NCBI GenBank assembly: GCA_021796135.1
Contig: JAJYOQ010000172.1
Span: 1 to 8,168 of the forward strand
From: Bacteroidota bacterium
GTDB taxonomy: Bacteria > Bacteroidota > Ignavibacteria > Ignavibacteriales > Ignavibacteriaceae
Length of the DNA: 8,168 nucleotides
Reading direction: 5' to 3'
The notes below the pieces were generated by a model. It was given only the letters and a program-made list of their open reading frames with translations. It was not told where the DNA came from and did no database searches. Positions 1-8,141 of this stretch are shown here, piece after piece (the stretch's first letter is position 1; each line of letters starts with the position of its first letter). Position numbers and translations under genes: made by a program.

Positions 1-1108
1 ATGGAAGGCGAAAACCGTATTCAACCAAATTCTCTTTTCGGGCTCTGTCTCCATTATACATTGCTCGCAATTGCGGCAAGGTGACGTGAGATTCATCAAT
101 TACTAATAAAAAATCCTTGGGAAAATAATCAAGAAGGTTAAATGGACGGGATCCCGGTTCCCTTCCGTCCATGTGCCTTGAATAATTTTCAATACCGGCA
201 CAATAACCGATTTCTTTCATCATTTCAATATCAAACTTTGTTCGCTGCTCGATCCTTTGAGCTTCGAGATATTTTTCTTCTTTCCAATAGTATTTTAACC
301 GCTCATCTAGTTCTTGTTCAATCCCGTATATAGCTTTTTGAATTTGTTCGCGGTTTGAAACAAAATATTTTGCCGGATATACCGGAACTGAATCAGTCTC
401 CCTAAGAACTTCTCCGGTAACGGCATCAATAATTGAAATCTTTTCTATATCATCATCCCAAAACTCTACTCTTATGGCTTCTTCATATTGGTAAGCCGGT
501 ATGACTTCAACTACATCACCCCGAGCCCTAAATGACCCTCTTGTAAAATCGTTATCGTTACGTATATAATGAATTTCTATCAGATCTCTTAGTAATTTTT
601 TCCGCGATAGTTTTTCGCCCTTCTTTAGAAAAATTATTTGATTAGCATACTCCTGAGGAGCCCCAATTCCATATATACAACTAACGCTAGCTATAACTAT
701 GACATCTCTTCTCCCTTCAATGAGAGCAGTTGTAGCTTTTAACCGCAGACGGTCAATTTCTTCATTTACTGAAAAATCCTTTTCAATAAAAAGATCCCTT
801 GAAACTACATAAGCTTCCGGTTGATAATAGTCATAATAGCTTATAAAAAATTCAACGGCATTATTTGGAAAAAAGCTTTTAAACTCGGAATAAAGCTGTG
901 CAGCCAAAGTTTTGTTGTGAGAGATTATTAAAGTAGGTCTGTTTACTTGCTGAATAACGTTTGATATAGTAAAAGTCTTTCCGCTGCCCGTGACGCCGAG
1001 AAGAGTTTGATATTTATCTTTACGCTTAATTCCTTCAACCAATTCCTTTATGGCGTTTGGCTGATCCCCGGATGGCTGATAACTTGAGTGTAATTCAAAT
1101 TCATTCAT
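1..1108 (-). CDS. uvrB: Excinuclease ABC subunit B (UvrB), N-terminal part, truncated by window edge
   Basis: UvrB is the DNA-damage-verifying helicase-like subunit of the UvrABC nucleotide excision repair complex. It is loaded on DNA by UvrA and recruits UvrC for incision. Translating the minus strand from the ATG at 1108-1106 gives 369 uninterrupted codons up to the left edge, about 55% of the usual ~660-680 residues. Visible landmarks are the N-terminal [16 protein letters not shown], Walker A GVTGSGKT (residues 38-45), the damage-probing beta-hairpin [10 protein letters not shown] (91-100), [44 protein letters not shown], and the Walker B-type DESH (338-341) followed by [20 protein letters not shown]. 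The hairpin is followed by [11 protein letters not shown], where many UvrBs have VPS(S/T)DT(Y/F)IEKD; the aromatic F107 is kept. No good Shine-Dalgarno precedes the ATG. The gene is divergent from the DUF423 gene, with 95 bp between starts. The identification is secure; the UvrC-binding C-terminus lies outside the window. Confidence 0.97.
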   Translation of the reverse strand, partial: MNEFELHSSYQPSGDQPNAIKELVEGIKRKDKYQTLLGVTGSGKTFTISNVIQQVNRPTLIISHNKTLAAQLYSEFKSFFPNNAVEFFISYYDYYQPEAYVVSRDLFIEKDFSVNEEIDRLRLKATTALIEGRRDVIVIASVSCIYGIGAPQEYANQIIFLKKGEKLSRKKLLRDLIEIHYIRNDNDFTRGSFRARGDVVEVIPAYQYEEAIRVEFWDDDIEKISIIDAVTGEVLRETDSVPVYPAKYFVSNREQIQKAIYGIEQELDERLKYYWKEEKYLEAQRIEQRTKFDIEMMKEIGYCAGIENYSRHMDGREPGSRPFNLLDYFPKDFLLVIDESHVTLPQLRAMYNGDRARKENLVEYGFRLP

Positions 1109-1192
1109 TTATTCTGTATCAATAATTATTGAATATAAATTTACTAATTTCCTGCTTGTAGTTAAATGTATTTATTTACTAACAATTATCCT

Positions 1193-1199
1193 AAGGAAG
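1193..1199 (+). promoter_or_regulatory. Shine-Dalgarno sequence of the DUF423 gene
   Basis: AAGGAAG lies 4 nt before the ATG at 1204 (6 nt if measured from the AAGGA core). It is the clearest ribosome binding site in the window and fixes the start of the downstream gene. The other genes here have weak or no such motif. Confidence 0.7.
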
Positions 1200-1203
1200 A
1201 AAA

Positions 1204-1569
1204 ATGAAAAGCACAAAGCTATGGATTATAATTTCCGGAATTGCAGGTTTTACCGGAGTAGCCATTGGTGCTTTTGGAGCTCATGGTCTTAAAAACATTC
1301 TTTCTCCGGCTTCAGTCGAAATTTATAAAACCGGAGTCTTGTATCATTTAATCCACTCAGCCGCAATATTAGCAATTGCCGTCAGCGGAAATTCAAAATT
1401 CTTCAGAAGTGCATTATTCTTCCTGATCGGAATAATTCTATTTTCTTTTTCATTGTACTTTTATGCTATAACGAGCATAACTGCGTTTGCAATTATTACA
1501 CCTTTTGGAGGCGTAAGTTTCTTAATAGGATGGATATTAATAGTTGTAGAAGGATTGAAAAGCAAATAA
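1204..1569 (+). CDS. DUF423 family small integral membrane protein (YgdD/YwdK-like)
   Basis: This 121-residue protein is highly hydrophobic, with four predicted membrane helices at about residues 6-24, 46-61, 68-88 and 94-115. It carries the family hallmarks: GAFGAHGL at 22-29 at the end of helix 1, a GVLYHLIHSAAIL segment (44-56) matching the conserved tyrosine/histidine motif, GIILFSFSLYFYAIT (76-90), and TPFGGVSFLIGW (99-110). The length equals the usual 115-130 residues of the family. The biochemical function of DUF423 proteins is unknown; I can only place it in the cytoplasmic membrane. The start is supported by an AAGGAAG site and by helix 1 beginning right after a short basic N-terminus (MKSTK). 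It is divergent from uvrB and convergent with the methyltransferase gene, so it is probably monocistronic. Confidence 0.93.
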   Translation: MKSTKLWIIISGIAGFTGVAIGAFGAHGLKNILSPASVEIYKTGVLYHLIHSAAILAIAVSGNSKFFRSALFFLIGIILFSFSLYFYAITSITAFAIITPFGGVSFLIGWILIVVEGLKSK

Positions 1570-1574
1570 TACGA

Positions 1575-1600
1575 GAAAAGCTTTTCAATGGAATGCTTTT
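1575..1600. terminator. Weak possible hairpin between convergent genes
   Basis: The 52-bp gap between the convergent DUF423 and methyltransferase stops holds AAAAGC (1576-1581) and GCTTTT (1595-1600), which could pair across a 13-nt loop. The 12-bp palindrome GAAAAGCTTTTC (1575-1586) overlaps it. The stem is short and AT-rich and there is no long T-tract, so a terminator function for either gene is only suggested by the position. Confidence 0.22.
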
Positions 1601-1621
1601 AGTAAAATATTGGTAACTAAG

Positions 1622-2176
1622 TCAGTATTTAACTGCCCGCAATTTAAAATATACTTCTTCCGGTGAAAATATACCTGAAAAAAATCTTTCATAAATAACA
1701 GGTTCTATATTAAGAATTGGGTCCATCCATTTCAGTGGTATAAAGTGCGATGTAATGAATTTCTTCTCTAAAACTTCAAACTGTGCTTTCCCTTCATAAT
1801 TTGTCCTATGATTTAATTTCCATTTTTCATAGAATTTTAATTTGCGATTGCCGATGTATTCATAATTATCGAATGATCTTATAGAAAACGGAATTTTATG
1901 ATCCGGTTCGCCAAAGAACTTAGTATTTAAGAAAAAGGGAACATAAACAATTAAAATCCCATCTTTTTTCAATATTCTATATAATTCTGTGATTGTCTTA
2001 TGGAAGCTATTTAAATGCTCAAGCACATGCGATGCAAAAATTTCATCAAATGTATTATCTTCAAATGGATAAGGAAAACTGTTAATGTCATGAATTTTAT
2101 TGCCTCCGTAATCAACTATATCAAGATTTATATAATCTTTCTTTAAATCATTACCGCAGCCTAAGTTTAATTTCAT
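1622..2176 (-). CDS. Class I SAM-dependent methyltransferase, small predicted type
   Basis: The protein is 184 residues if started at the ATG at 2176-2174. A TTG five codons upstream (2191-2189) would give 189 residues, but the ATG directly precedes the first beta strand (MKLNLGCGN), as is usual for this group. Seen motifs are motif I LNLGCGN (3-9, SAM binding), an acidic D19 at the end of strand 2 (INLDIVD), HDINSFPYPFEDNTFDEIF (29-47), the HVLEHL helix (50-55), and ELYRILKKDGILIVYVPFF with GEPDHKIPF after it. This pattern matches the Methyltransf_11-like group of predicted SAM-dependent methyltransferases (COG4627 type). Members often sit near glycan or lipopolysaccharide genes, but no such neighbour is present, so the substrate is unknown. 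Its 3' end converges on the DUF423 gene. There is no clear Shine-Dalgarno. Confidence 0.9.
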   Translation of the reverse strand: MKLNLGCGNDLKKDYINLDIVDYGGNKIHDINSFPYPFEDNTFDEIFASHVLEHLNSFHKTITELYRILKKDGILIVYVPFFLNTKFFGEPDHKIPFSIRSFDNYEYIGNRKLKFYEKWKLNHRTNYEGKAQFEVLEKKFITSHFIPLKWMDPILNIEPVIYERFFSGIFSPEEVYFKLRAVKY

Positions 2177-2234
2177 TATTAATACTTTCAATTAATTTTA
2201 TTGACCTGAAATTATTTCCAAATCTCAATAGATC

Positions 2235-2263
2235 TGTATAATTAAACGATTCTAATTTAACAA
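2235..2263 (-). promoter_or_regulatory. Possible promoter of the methyltransferase gene
   Basis: On the minus strand TTGTTA (2263-2258) is followed after 17 bp by TATACA (2240-2235), about 58 nt before the ATG at 2176. The pair resembles a general sigma-70 promoter. AT-rich DNA produces such matches often, and it does not match the Bacteroidota-type consensus found before rlpA, so it is tentative. Confidence 0.3.
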
Positions 2264-2303
2264 TTTATCGGGAAATTATTGTATGATATGCATCTAAAAG
2301 GAA

Positions 2304-2325
2304 AAGCCCGGTACATTCCGGGCTT
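2304..2325 (-). terminator. Rho-independent terminator of the rlpA-like gene
   Basis: AAGCCCGG (2304-2311) and CCGGGCTT (2318-2325) form a perfect 8-bp GC-rich stem with a 6-nt loop, in otherwise very AT-rich DNA. Read on the minus strand it begins 25 nt after the rlpA stop codon and is followed by CTTTTCCTTTT, so it is well placed to end rlpA transcription and to separate rlpA from the methyltransferase gene downstream. Confidence 0.85.
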
Positions 2326-2349
2326 ATTTTAATTGATAGTAAACTATAT

Positions 2350-2856
2350 TTAATTCAGGTTGATGACAGGAAAATTAATTCCTTTGAGACTAAGTTGAGC
2401 AACTTGTACTCTTATAACTCCCCGTCTTGCCATTCCCAATGATAAAGCTGCAGCCTTAGAAAGATCAAGCTGCCTTCCGTGTACATAAGGACCTCTGTCA
2501 TTGACTCTTACGATTACAGATCTGTCATTCTTTGGGTTGGTAACCTTTAAGAGGGTACCAAACCTGAGACTTTTACTTGCAGCCGTAAATGCCATCTGGT
2601 TATAAATTTCACCATTTGCAGTTTGTCTACCATGAAATTTCGAGCCGTACCAGGATGCTAACATTGTACCTTTGTTAATATAACTTACTATCGAGGAGTT
2701 TGAACTATTTTCGTCATTGGTTACCGTAATTTTCTCGGTCTTAATAACCGGTAACATTGGTTTAGCGGATTCATTTGACATGATCGTAAACCCTACCAAA
2801 GTAATCATTCCTAAAATGATTAGCACTTTTGATATTGACTTCAATAAGTACCTCAT
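2350..2856 (-). CDS. rlpA: RlpA-like double-psi beta-barrel protein (septal ring lytic transglycosylase family)
   Basis: RlpA proteins are exported and bind or cleave peptidoglycan strands lacking stem peptides, typically at division sites. This 168-residue protein has a basic start (MRYLLKSISK) and a hydrophobic export segment (about 11-26) with no lipobox cysteine, so it is either secreted or membrane-anchored rather than a lipoprotein. A low-complexity linker (about 28-60) follows, then the barrel domain at about 64-152: GTMLASWYGSKFHGRQTANG (63-82), GEIY (82-85), FTAASKSLRFGT (90-101), VRVNDRGPY (116-124) and LDLSKAAALSLGM (130-142). The C-terminal SPOR domain of larger RlpAs is absent. 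Glu83 and Asp120 occupy the expected catalytic acid positions, but the position normally held by His in TAAH-type motifs is Ser94. Enzyme activity is therefore uncertain; the family assignment is firm. It is divergent from the alpha-2-macroglobulin gene, with 218 bp between starts. Confidence 0.92.
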   Translation of the reverse strand: MRYLLKSISKVLIILGMITLVGFTIMSNESAKPMLPVIKTEKITVTNDENSSNSSIVSYINKGTMLASWYGSKFHGRQTANGEIYNQMAFTAASKSLRFGTLLKVTNPKNDRSVIVRVNDRGPYVHGRQLDLSKAAALSLGMARRGVIRVQVAQLSLKGINFPVINLN

Positions 2857-2884
2857 GTTTTAGTTTAACATATTTTTAACGATG

Positions 2885-2916
2885 CAAAGTTAGGTTTGAG
2901 GATATGGAAATTCAAT
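2885..2916 (-). promoter_or_regulatory. Bacteroidota-type sigma promoter for rlpA
   Basis: On the minus strand ATTG (2916-2913) is followed after 20 bp by TAACTTTG (2892-2885). This matches the TTTG-N19-21-TAnnTTTG consensus of the primary sigma factor in Bacteroidota, with the full -7 element and three of four -33 bases. Transcription would begin roughly 20 nt before the rlpA ATG at 2856, giving a short leader without a Shine-Dalgarno. The match is direct; its use is inferred. Confidence 0.6.
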
Positions 2917-2967
2917 ATGAAATCTATATGGGATTGCTATCTGGCTAAAAACCCAAATATCCGACTA

Positions 2968-2996
2968 TTTTCGTATTATAGTTGGTTTTATATAAT
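2968..2996 (+). promoter_or_regulatory. Weak promoter candidate for the alpha-2-macroglobulin gene
   Basis: A perfect TATAAT stands at 2991-2996, with TTTTCG (2968-2973) 17 bp before it, about 80 nt upstream of the first ATG of the macroglobulin gene. The -35 match is poor and the DNA is very AT-rich. No TAnnTTTG element is present on this strand between 2857 and 3074. I see nothing else supportable in that stretch besides the rlpA promoter. Confidence 0.22.
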
Positions 2997-3074
2997 TAAT
3001 TTGATTCCGATGAGGATATACCATTTTTAATTAGATAAATTATTCTAATAAATTCTATTATATTTAGTTCGGAA

Positions 3075-3194
3075 ATGTCAATCAATCTATCAACTAATAA
3101 AAGAAACAATATGCCATCTCCCATAACTAAATTCCTTCTTAATTCTTTTCTTTTATTCACCTTAGCTGGTTTTATAAAAATTTATCCGCAGCAA
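3075..3194 (+). other. Signal peptide region and competing start codons
   Basis: The first ATG (3075) gives a 19-residue polar/basic n-region before the hydrophobic core [15 protein letters not shown]. The in-frame ATG at 3111 (Met13) gives MPSPITK and then the same core, a more typical signal peptide length. GGAA touches the first ATG too closely (3071-3074) to act as a Shine-Dalgarno, and only AAAAGAAA precedes the second. No AXA cleavage motif is obvious; the mature protein probably begins near QQIDPNF (~39-45). Confidence 0.6.
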
Positions 3195-6100
3195 ATTGAC
3201 CCAAACTTTGGAGAAAGGTTTAATATTTCTTGTTATAATGTTTTTAGCCCAGGCAGTGATGTCTCAGTCAATATTTCTTCTAATTCTAAAACAGATAATA
3301 ACTTTCATCTCAAGCTCTTTAAAATTACAGACCCTATTGAATATTTTTCTAAGGTTGATAAAAATTCCCTTCGTATCAATTTTGATATTTGGGGAAATAA
3401 CCGGCAAGTCTTACTGAAATACACAAAGTTAATAAAACAATGGGATTCTGCTATAAATACTTCCACTTATTTCGGTTCTAATAATAATCTTGAAATAGGG
3501 AAAATTACGGAGCCGGGGAATTATATTTTACAGGCAATTAAAGGCAGCCATGTAGCTTATTGCGGAGTAATTGTAACCTCAAAAGCCATAGTTTACAAAA
3601 ACAGCGGAAGACAGGTATTGGCTTATGTGGCAGATTCACAAACCGGTGAGGTCATAAAAGATGTAAAATTTAGCTTATACAATGATAACCGTCTCCTTCA
3701 GAGGAAAAATGCAGAAAGCGACGGATTGGTGTTGTTCTCTATTAAAGAAAATATCGACTTCGGAGGTGAAAATGCTTTATTAGTTGCCCAAACAAAGGAT
3801 GAGACTATTTTAAGCGATCCGTACTTCTATTTTCGTCTTGATGCCAAACCTTTTGTGGCTTACGTCTATACTAATCAACCGGTTTATCGCCCGGGACAAA
3901 CAGTATTTTATAAAGCTATAATTCGCGGACGGGATGGCAACAAGCTATTAAATGTTGCTGGAGATAAATTTAAAGTGATTATTCGCACTCAAAAAAGGAA
4001 AGAAATTTCTCACCAAGAAAAGACAACTAATGAGTTCGGTGCATTATCCGGAAGTTTCAAACTTAGTGATGATGCAGATCTTGGTAATTATAATGTTATT
4101 ATAGTAAAGGACGACCAACCATATTTTGGTTCTTTCAGTGTAGAAGAGTATAAAAAACCTGAATATTCTGTGAAAGTTAATACTTCAAGAGATCATTATG
4201 CGGCAAATGATTCTCTTAATGCTGTAATTTCCGCCAATTACTATTACGGCTCACCAGTTTCCGAGGCTAAGGTTAACTTAAAAATTTTTAGACACACGTA
4301 TTGGCGTCCATGGTGGATTAAATCTGAGTATTCATGGTTTTATAATTCATTTAACACAGGCAAGATCTTTGACCATAGCGCAAATGAATTAATTTACCAG
4401 CAAGAAGGGGCGCTTGATAAAAACGGAAACTATACTTTTCATTATAAAATTGATTCGACCTTAAGTAATGATTTTACTTATACAATTCAGGCAGAGATTA
4501 CTGACAATTCAAGACAGACCGTGATGGGCACAAAAGATATTTCAATTTCCAGAGGCAGTTTTAACATTTCTACAGCTCCGGAAAAGTATTTTGTCTTAAC
4601 TGGTAAAGCAATTGATCTGAATGTCTATGCGCAAGATTTTTCGAACTTACCGGTAAGAACAAAGTTCAAACTTATCGTAAATTACCCTGAGCAAAATTCT
4701 TCCGGTAAAAATAACTTTATTCCTCCTGCTGATACTCTATTTGGATCAACCGACTCAAGCGGGAAATCTATAATAAACTTCCTGCCCCGCTCTTTTTATA
4801 ATGGCGGATATAATTACTTGGTCATCGCAAATGATGAAAAAAATAGAACCATTACTGCTTCAGGATATTTTACTGTAGGAACATTTGGGAATAATTCCTT
4901 TCAAGGATTTGAAAACAGTGTCCGGATTGTAACTGATAAGGATTCCTACATTAAAGGAGATACTCTGAATGCTTTTATCTTTCTTTCACAACCGCACTCC
5001 CAAATCCTAGTAAGCTACGAAGCGGCAAATTTCTTAGGGTATAAAATATATAATGTTAGCGGAAATTCTCTTCAAATTAAGGAAATTCTATCTGCTGATT
5101 TTGCACCTAGTTTCAATATCGCTATAACATATATATTTAATAAACAATTATATACTAATTCAAAGTTGGTTGGTGTATTGGATAAAGATAAAATACTTAA
5201 AATTACTTTACAACCTTCTAAGAAAATTTTCAAACCCGGCGATCAAGCGTCATATAAAATATTTGTTAAGGATCAAAAGGGAAATCCCGTCAAAAATGCT
5301 GATTTGTCTATTGGGATAATAGATGAAAGTATTTATGCTGTCAAAAAAGATAACACTTTAAATATTCAGGACTTTTTCTTAGCCCCAAAATTTTCCTTCA
5401 TACCTGCTTATACATCACTTCAAAATAACAGCTACAACGGTGCAAGCCGGAGGATATTATTGATTGATAAAAAAATTACAGATAAAAATGATATTTCACA
5501 ATCAGGTATGTCTGAATTATCCGGCAAATTAAATTCTCATCCCGGATTTGTAAACTTCGCAAACATTTACGCTATTCTTAGCAATGATAATAACTTCTAT
5601 AAATCTAAGACTGATTCGCTGGGAAATTTTATTTTCACAAATATTACCGGCGGTACTTATGAATTCTTTATTCTGCTGGATAATGCAGAAGTTTTATACA
5701 AAGGGAATGTTATCGTCAATGGAAAAACTTCAGCTAATTTTGATCTCGGAAATTTCCAGAATACTATTCCAATATTACCTCCCAAACAATTTGAAGGAGG
5801 GCGAGATTTTATAAGAATGACTTCAGTTCTAAACCAAACCATTGCACCGCAAGGAATTATGTTCAAAAACTTGGAAGAAGCTCAAGTTGTACAGCCGCAA
5901 TTACGTTCCAATTTTGTAGATGCTCCTTTATGGAAAGCCGATTTAATCACTGATGAAAAAGGTGAAGCAGTTATTGATTTTAGGATGCCTGACAATTTAA
6001 CAGCTTGGCGCACAACTGTTAAAGGCGTAACTCAGAACTCCGAAGTTGGTCAAGCCGAAGATAAAACTATATCAAGAAAAAACTTATTAATCCAAATTGA

Positions 6101-8141
6101 AACCCCAAGATTTTTTAGGCAGGGCGATGAGGTTATAGTTTCCACTATTATTCATAATTATTTAAAGAATACTAAGGATGTCAAAATTTCATTTTCACCA
6201 AAAAATGTTAATCTCGAAGAATCAAGAGTAGATTTTAATAATAATATAAACCTGAATAAATGGTCTAAAAATAAGACATATAAAATTCAACTAACAAAGA
6301 ATTCTGAGATAAGGGTTGATTGGAAAATAAAAATAACTGCGCCTGCCGATAGCGCTAAATTATTTGCCGAGGCATTGACCAACGAAGAATCCGATGCTAT
6401 AGAAATCACTGTCCCGATTCATCCTTCGGGCATTCAAAATATTTACCCAATATCGGCAGAAGTCTCCGAAAATAACATAAATAAAAATTTATACTTTACA
6501 ATACCGAAAAATTCCGAATTAAGTACAGCAAATTTAAGTTTTTCAATTTCTCCTTCTATATCCGGATCTATATTGAAAGCATTAGATGACCTTGCCGGTT
6601 ATCCATATGGTTGTGTTGAGCAAACAATGAGCAGATTTTTACCGACTTTAATCACATCTAATACGTTAAAAGAAATTGGCGCACCTGTTAAATCTGAAAC
6701 TATTAAAAATTTGCCTGTATTTGTTGAAGCAGGGCTAAAAAGATTATATGGTTTTCAACACCGGGATGGTGGCTGGGGATGGTGGATAAATGATGAGACT
6801 AATCCTTACATGACATCTTATGTTATGTATGGAATGAACATGGCAAAAGATGCGGGTTATAATATTGACTCATTATCCTTTAAATATGGATTAGATAATA
6901 TAATTAGTCAATTAAAAGATTATAATAATTTAGATCCGACAACCGCCTCTTTTATGTTATATGTTTATACCAAAATAATGAAAGGGAAAGATTTTAATCA
7001 TTTAATTTACATTAACATTATTAATACTCTTATGCAAAAGGATTTAAATCCTTACGCTCTTTCTTTACTGTCGTTGACTCTGAAAAGCATGAATTCGCAA
7101 ACTCTTTTAAACTCGGTACTTGAAAAATTAAAAAAAGTTGTCACCGAAGAAAAAACTAGCGCTTATTGGAGCGGAAAAGAATGGCATTATTCATGGCAGC
7201 AGGATAAAGTTCAAACCACTGCTTTCGTTGTTAAAGCATTTATTAAAAATAACTTTGAACCGGAACTTGTGACAAAAGCTATTCATTGGTTATTAGGTCA
7301 AAGACAAGGGTTCTCATGGCAGTCAACACAGCAGACTGCAACAGTAGTTTTCGCTTTGACAGATTACTTAAAATACACAAATGAATTAAGTGCTGATTAT
7401 ACTGTTTCAATCTTATTAAATGGCAAGAAAATTATTAATAAACATTTTGATAAAGACAATATATTTTCAGATGAACCTACAATAAAAATAAATGGCTCAG
7501 TAAATAAATTATTAAGAAACGGAATAAATAAGGTTACAATAATAAAGTCCGGCAAGGGCACTCTCTATTATAGCGGAATTAACAGTTATTATTCAAATGA
7601 CAAAAATTTATTGAATAAAAATAGCAAAATAAAAGTTGCGCAAGATTACTATATTTTAAAACCAAAGCATGATGGGAATAGGATTGTATATTCTGAAGTA
7701 AAAATTAATGATAGTGTTTCGTCCGGTGATTTAATACTTGTAAAAACACATGTTGAAACAATCGAAAATGATTTTCACTATTTGCTTCTTGAAGATAACC
7801 TACCTTCAGGATTTGAAGCAGTCAAAAATGAGAGTGACTTTCAAATAGAGAATGAATCAAGAAACAAATATTTAGGAGCATATAGTATTAGAGACTGGAA
7901 TAGATTTTATGCAGATAAGGAATATTATGATGATAAAGTATCTTTTTTTATTACTAATTCTAGCAGATCTATGGATTTTTCGTTCATTATAAGAGCTGAA
8001 ATTCCGGGAAATTTTAATATTCCGCCGGCAAAATGCTATTTAATGTACTATCCTGAAATTAACGGAAGAATTCTTTTTACTCCGGTAGCAACTGCACTTG
8101 CTCTCCCATGTGCAGCTTCCTGCATATCAATATTCATATAA
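3075..8141 (+). CDS. Bacterial alpha-2-macroglobulin (thioester type), with aberrant C-terminus
   Basis: This is a large periplasmic protease trap of the YfhM/COG2373 type: cleavage of a bait region triggers a conformational change and covalent capture through an internal thioester. The reading frame has 1688 codons. A signal sequence has its hydrophobic core at 20-34 and no lipobox cysteine, unlike lipoprotein homologues such as E. coli YfhM. Next come an MG2-type domain with [17 protein letters not shown] (from ~264), an MG3 domain from [11 protein letters not shown] (~356), a bait-region-associated domain with [13 protein letters not shown] and DESIYAV (750-756), and an inserted beta-sandwich at ~816-895. 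The A2M domain follows ([12 protein letters not shown] ~945, then [14 protein letters not shown]), then the thioester CVEQ (Cys1180-Gln1183) in the alpha-toroid domain with RDGGWGWW (~1230), and finally the C-terminal receptor-binding-like domain ending YYPEINGR (to 1665). Residues 1666-1688 are not family sequence but antisense of another gene. The start is 3075 or, giving a more compact signal peptide, ATG 3111. Neither has a good Shine-Dalgarno. pbpC, a common partner, is not visible. Confidence 0.93.
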   Translation: MSINLSTNKRNNMPSPITKFLLNSFLLFTLAGFIKIYPQQIDPNFGERFNISCYNVFSPGSDVSVNISSNSKTDNNFHLKLFKITDPIEYFSKVDKNSLRINFDIWGNNRQVLLKYTKLIKQWDSAINTSTYFGSNNNLEIGKITEPGNYILQAIKGSHVAYCGVIVTSKAIVYKNSGRQVLAYVADSQTGEVIKDVKFSLYNDNRLLQRKNAESDGLVLFSIKENIDFGGENALLVAQTKDETILSDPYFYFRLDAKPFVAYVYTNQPVYRPGQTVFYKAIIRGRDGNKLLNVAGDKFKVIIRTQKRKEISHQEKTTNEFGALSGSFKLSDDADLGNYNVIIVKDDQPYFGSFSVEEYKKPEYSVKVNTSRDHYAANDSLNAVISANYYYGSPVSEAKVNLKIFRHTYWRPWWIKSEYSWFYNSFNTGKIFDHSANELIYQQEGALDKNGNYTFHYKIDSTLSNDFTYTIQAEITDNSRQTVMGTKDISISRGSFNISTAPEKYFVLTGKAIDLNVYAQDFSNLPVRTKFKLIVNYPEQNSSGKNNFIPPADTLFGSTDSSGKSIINFLPRSFYNGGYNYLVIANDEKNRTITASGYFTVGTFGNNSFQGFENSVRIVTDKDSYIKGDTLNAFIFLSQPHSQILVSYEAANFLGYKIYNVSGNSLQIKEILSADFAPSFNIAITYIFNKQLYTNSKLVGVLDKDKILKITLQPSKKIFKPGDQASYKIFVKDQKGNPVKNADLSIGIIDESIYAVKKDNTLNIQDFFLAPKFSFIPAYTSLQNNSYNGASRRILLIDKKITDKNDISQSGMSELSGKLNSHPGFVNFANIYAILSNDNNFYKSKTDSLGNFIFTNITGGTYEFFILLDNAEVLYKGNVIVNGKTSANFDLGNFQNTIPILPPKQFEGGRDFIRMTSVLNQTIAPQGIMFKNLEEAQVVQPQLRSNFVDAPLWKADLITDEKGEAVIDFRMPDNLTAWRTTVKGVTQNSEVGQAEDKTISRKNLLIQIETPRFFRQGDEVIVSTIIHNYLKNTKDVKISFSPKNVNLEESRVDFNNNINLNKWSKNKTYKIQLTKNSEIRVDWKIKITAPADSAKLFAEALTNEESDAIEITVPIHPSGIQNIYPISAEVSENNINKNLYFTIPKNSELSTANLSFSISPSISGSILKALDDLAGYPYGCVEQTMSRFLPTLITSNTLKEIGAPVKSETIKNLPVFVEAGLKRLYGFQHRDGGWGWWINDETNPYMTSYVMYGMNMAKDAGYNIDSLSFKYGLDNIISQLKDYNNLDPTTASFMLYVYTKIMKGKDFNHLIYINIINTLMQKDLNPYALSLLSLTLKSMNSQTLLNSVLEKLKKVVTEEKTSAYWSGKEWHYSWQQDKVQTTAFVVKAFIKNNFEPELVTKAIHWLLGQRQGFSWQSTQQTATVVFALTDYLKYTNELSADYTVSILLNGKKIINKHFDKDNIFSDEPTIKINGSVNKLLRNGINKVTIIKSGKGTLYYSGINSYYSNDKNLLNKNSKIKVAQDYYILKPKHDGNRIVYSEVKINDSVSSGDLILVKTHVETIENDFHYLLLEDNLPSGFEAVKNESDFQIENESRNKYLGAYSIRDWNRFYADKEYYDDKVSFFITNSSRSMDFSFIIRAEIPGNFNIPPAKCYLMYYPEINGRILFTPVATALALPCAASCISIFI
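5520..5759 (+). other. Carboxypeptidase-regulatory-like beta-sandwich domain inside the macroglobulin
   Basis: Residues ~816-895 read [10 protein letters not shown], then [20 protein letters not shown], then a strand-rich [14 protein letters not shown]. This is the layout of CarboxypepD_reg/prealbumin-like folds (an SG.(V/L) start, TD..G.F.F..I..G.Y in the middle). It lies between the bait-associated DESIYAV motif and the A2M-domain motif SNFVDAPLW, the interval where the protease-sensitive bait segment is expected. The assignment rests on motif pattern only. Confidence 0.6.
6603..6623 (+). other. Thioester motif (CVEQ) of the alpha-2-macroglobulin
   Basis: These codons encode PYGCVEQ. The Cys1180 side chain is expected to form the internal thioester with Gln1183, the covalent trap that reacts with attacking proteases. 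Both residues are intact, so this homologue belongs to the thioester-bearing class rather than the class that has lost it. Confidence 0.9.

Noticed and set aside
142..333. 63-codon plus-strand open frame
   Set aside because: It lies opposite the well-conserved uvrB frame and its translation has no recognisable features; it is a shadow of uvrB.
2208..2218. Palindrome GAAATTATTTC before the methyltransferase gene as an operator
   Set aside because: It is a short AT-only core in AT-rich DNA and is not repeated elsewhere in the window; chance is sufficient.
2857..3074. Riboswitch, small RNA or tRNA in the rlpA–macroglobulin gap
   Set aside because: I saw no GC-rich stems, cloverleaf or conserved aptamer core; only promoter-like AT-rich sequence is present.
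3196..3417. 73-codon plus-strand frame with a hydrophobic stretch
   Set aside because: It overlaps the start of the macroglobulin gene in another frame. The hydrophobicity comes from out-of-frame reading of AT-rich codons.
5584..5866. Two short frames, one on each strand (5584-5814 plus, 5657-5866 minus)
   Set aside because: Both lie inside the macroglobulin gene, whose own frame carries the domain motifs; neither shows a family pattern or a ribosome binding site.
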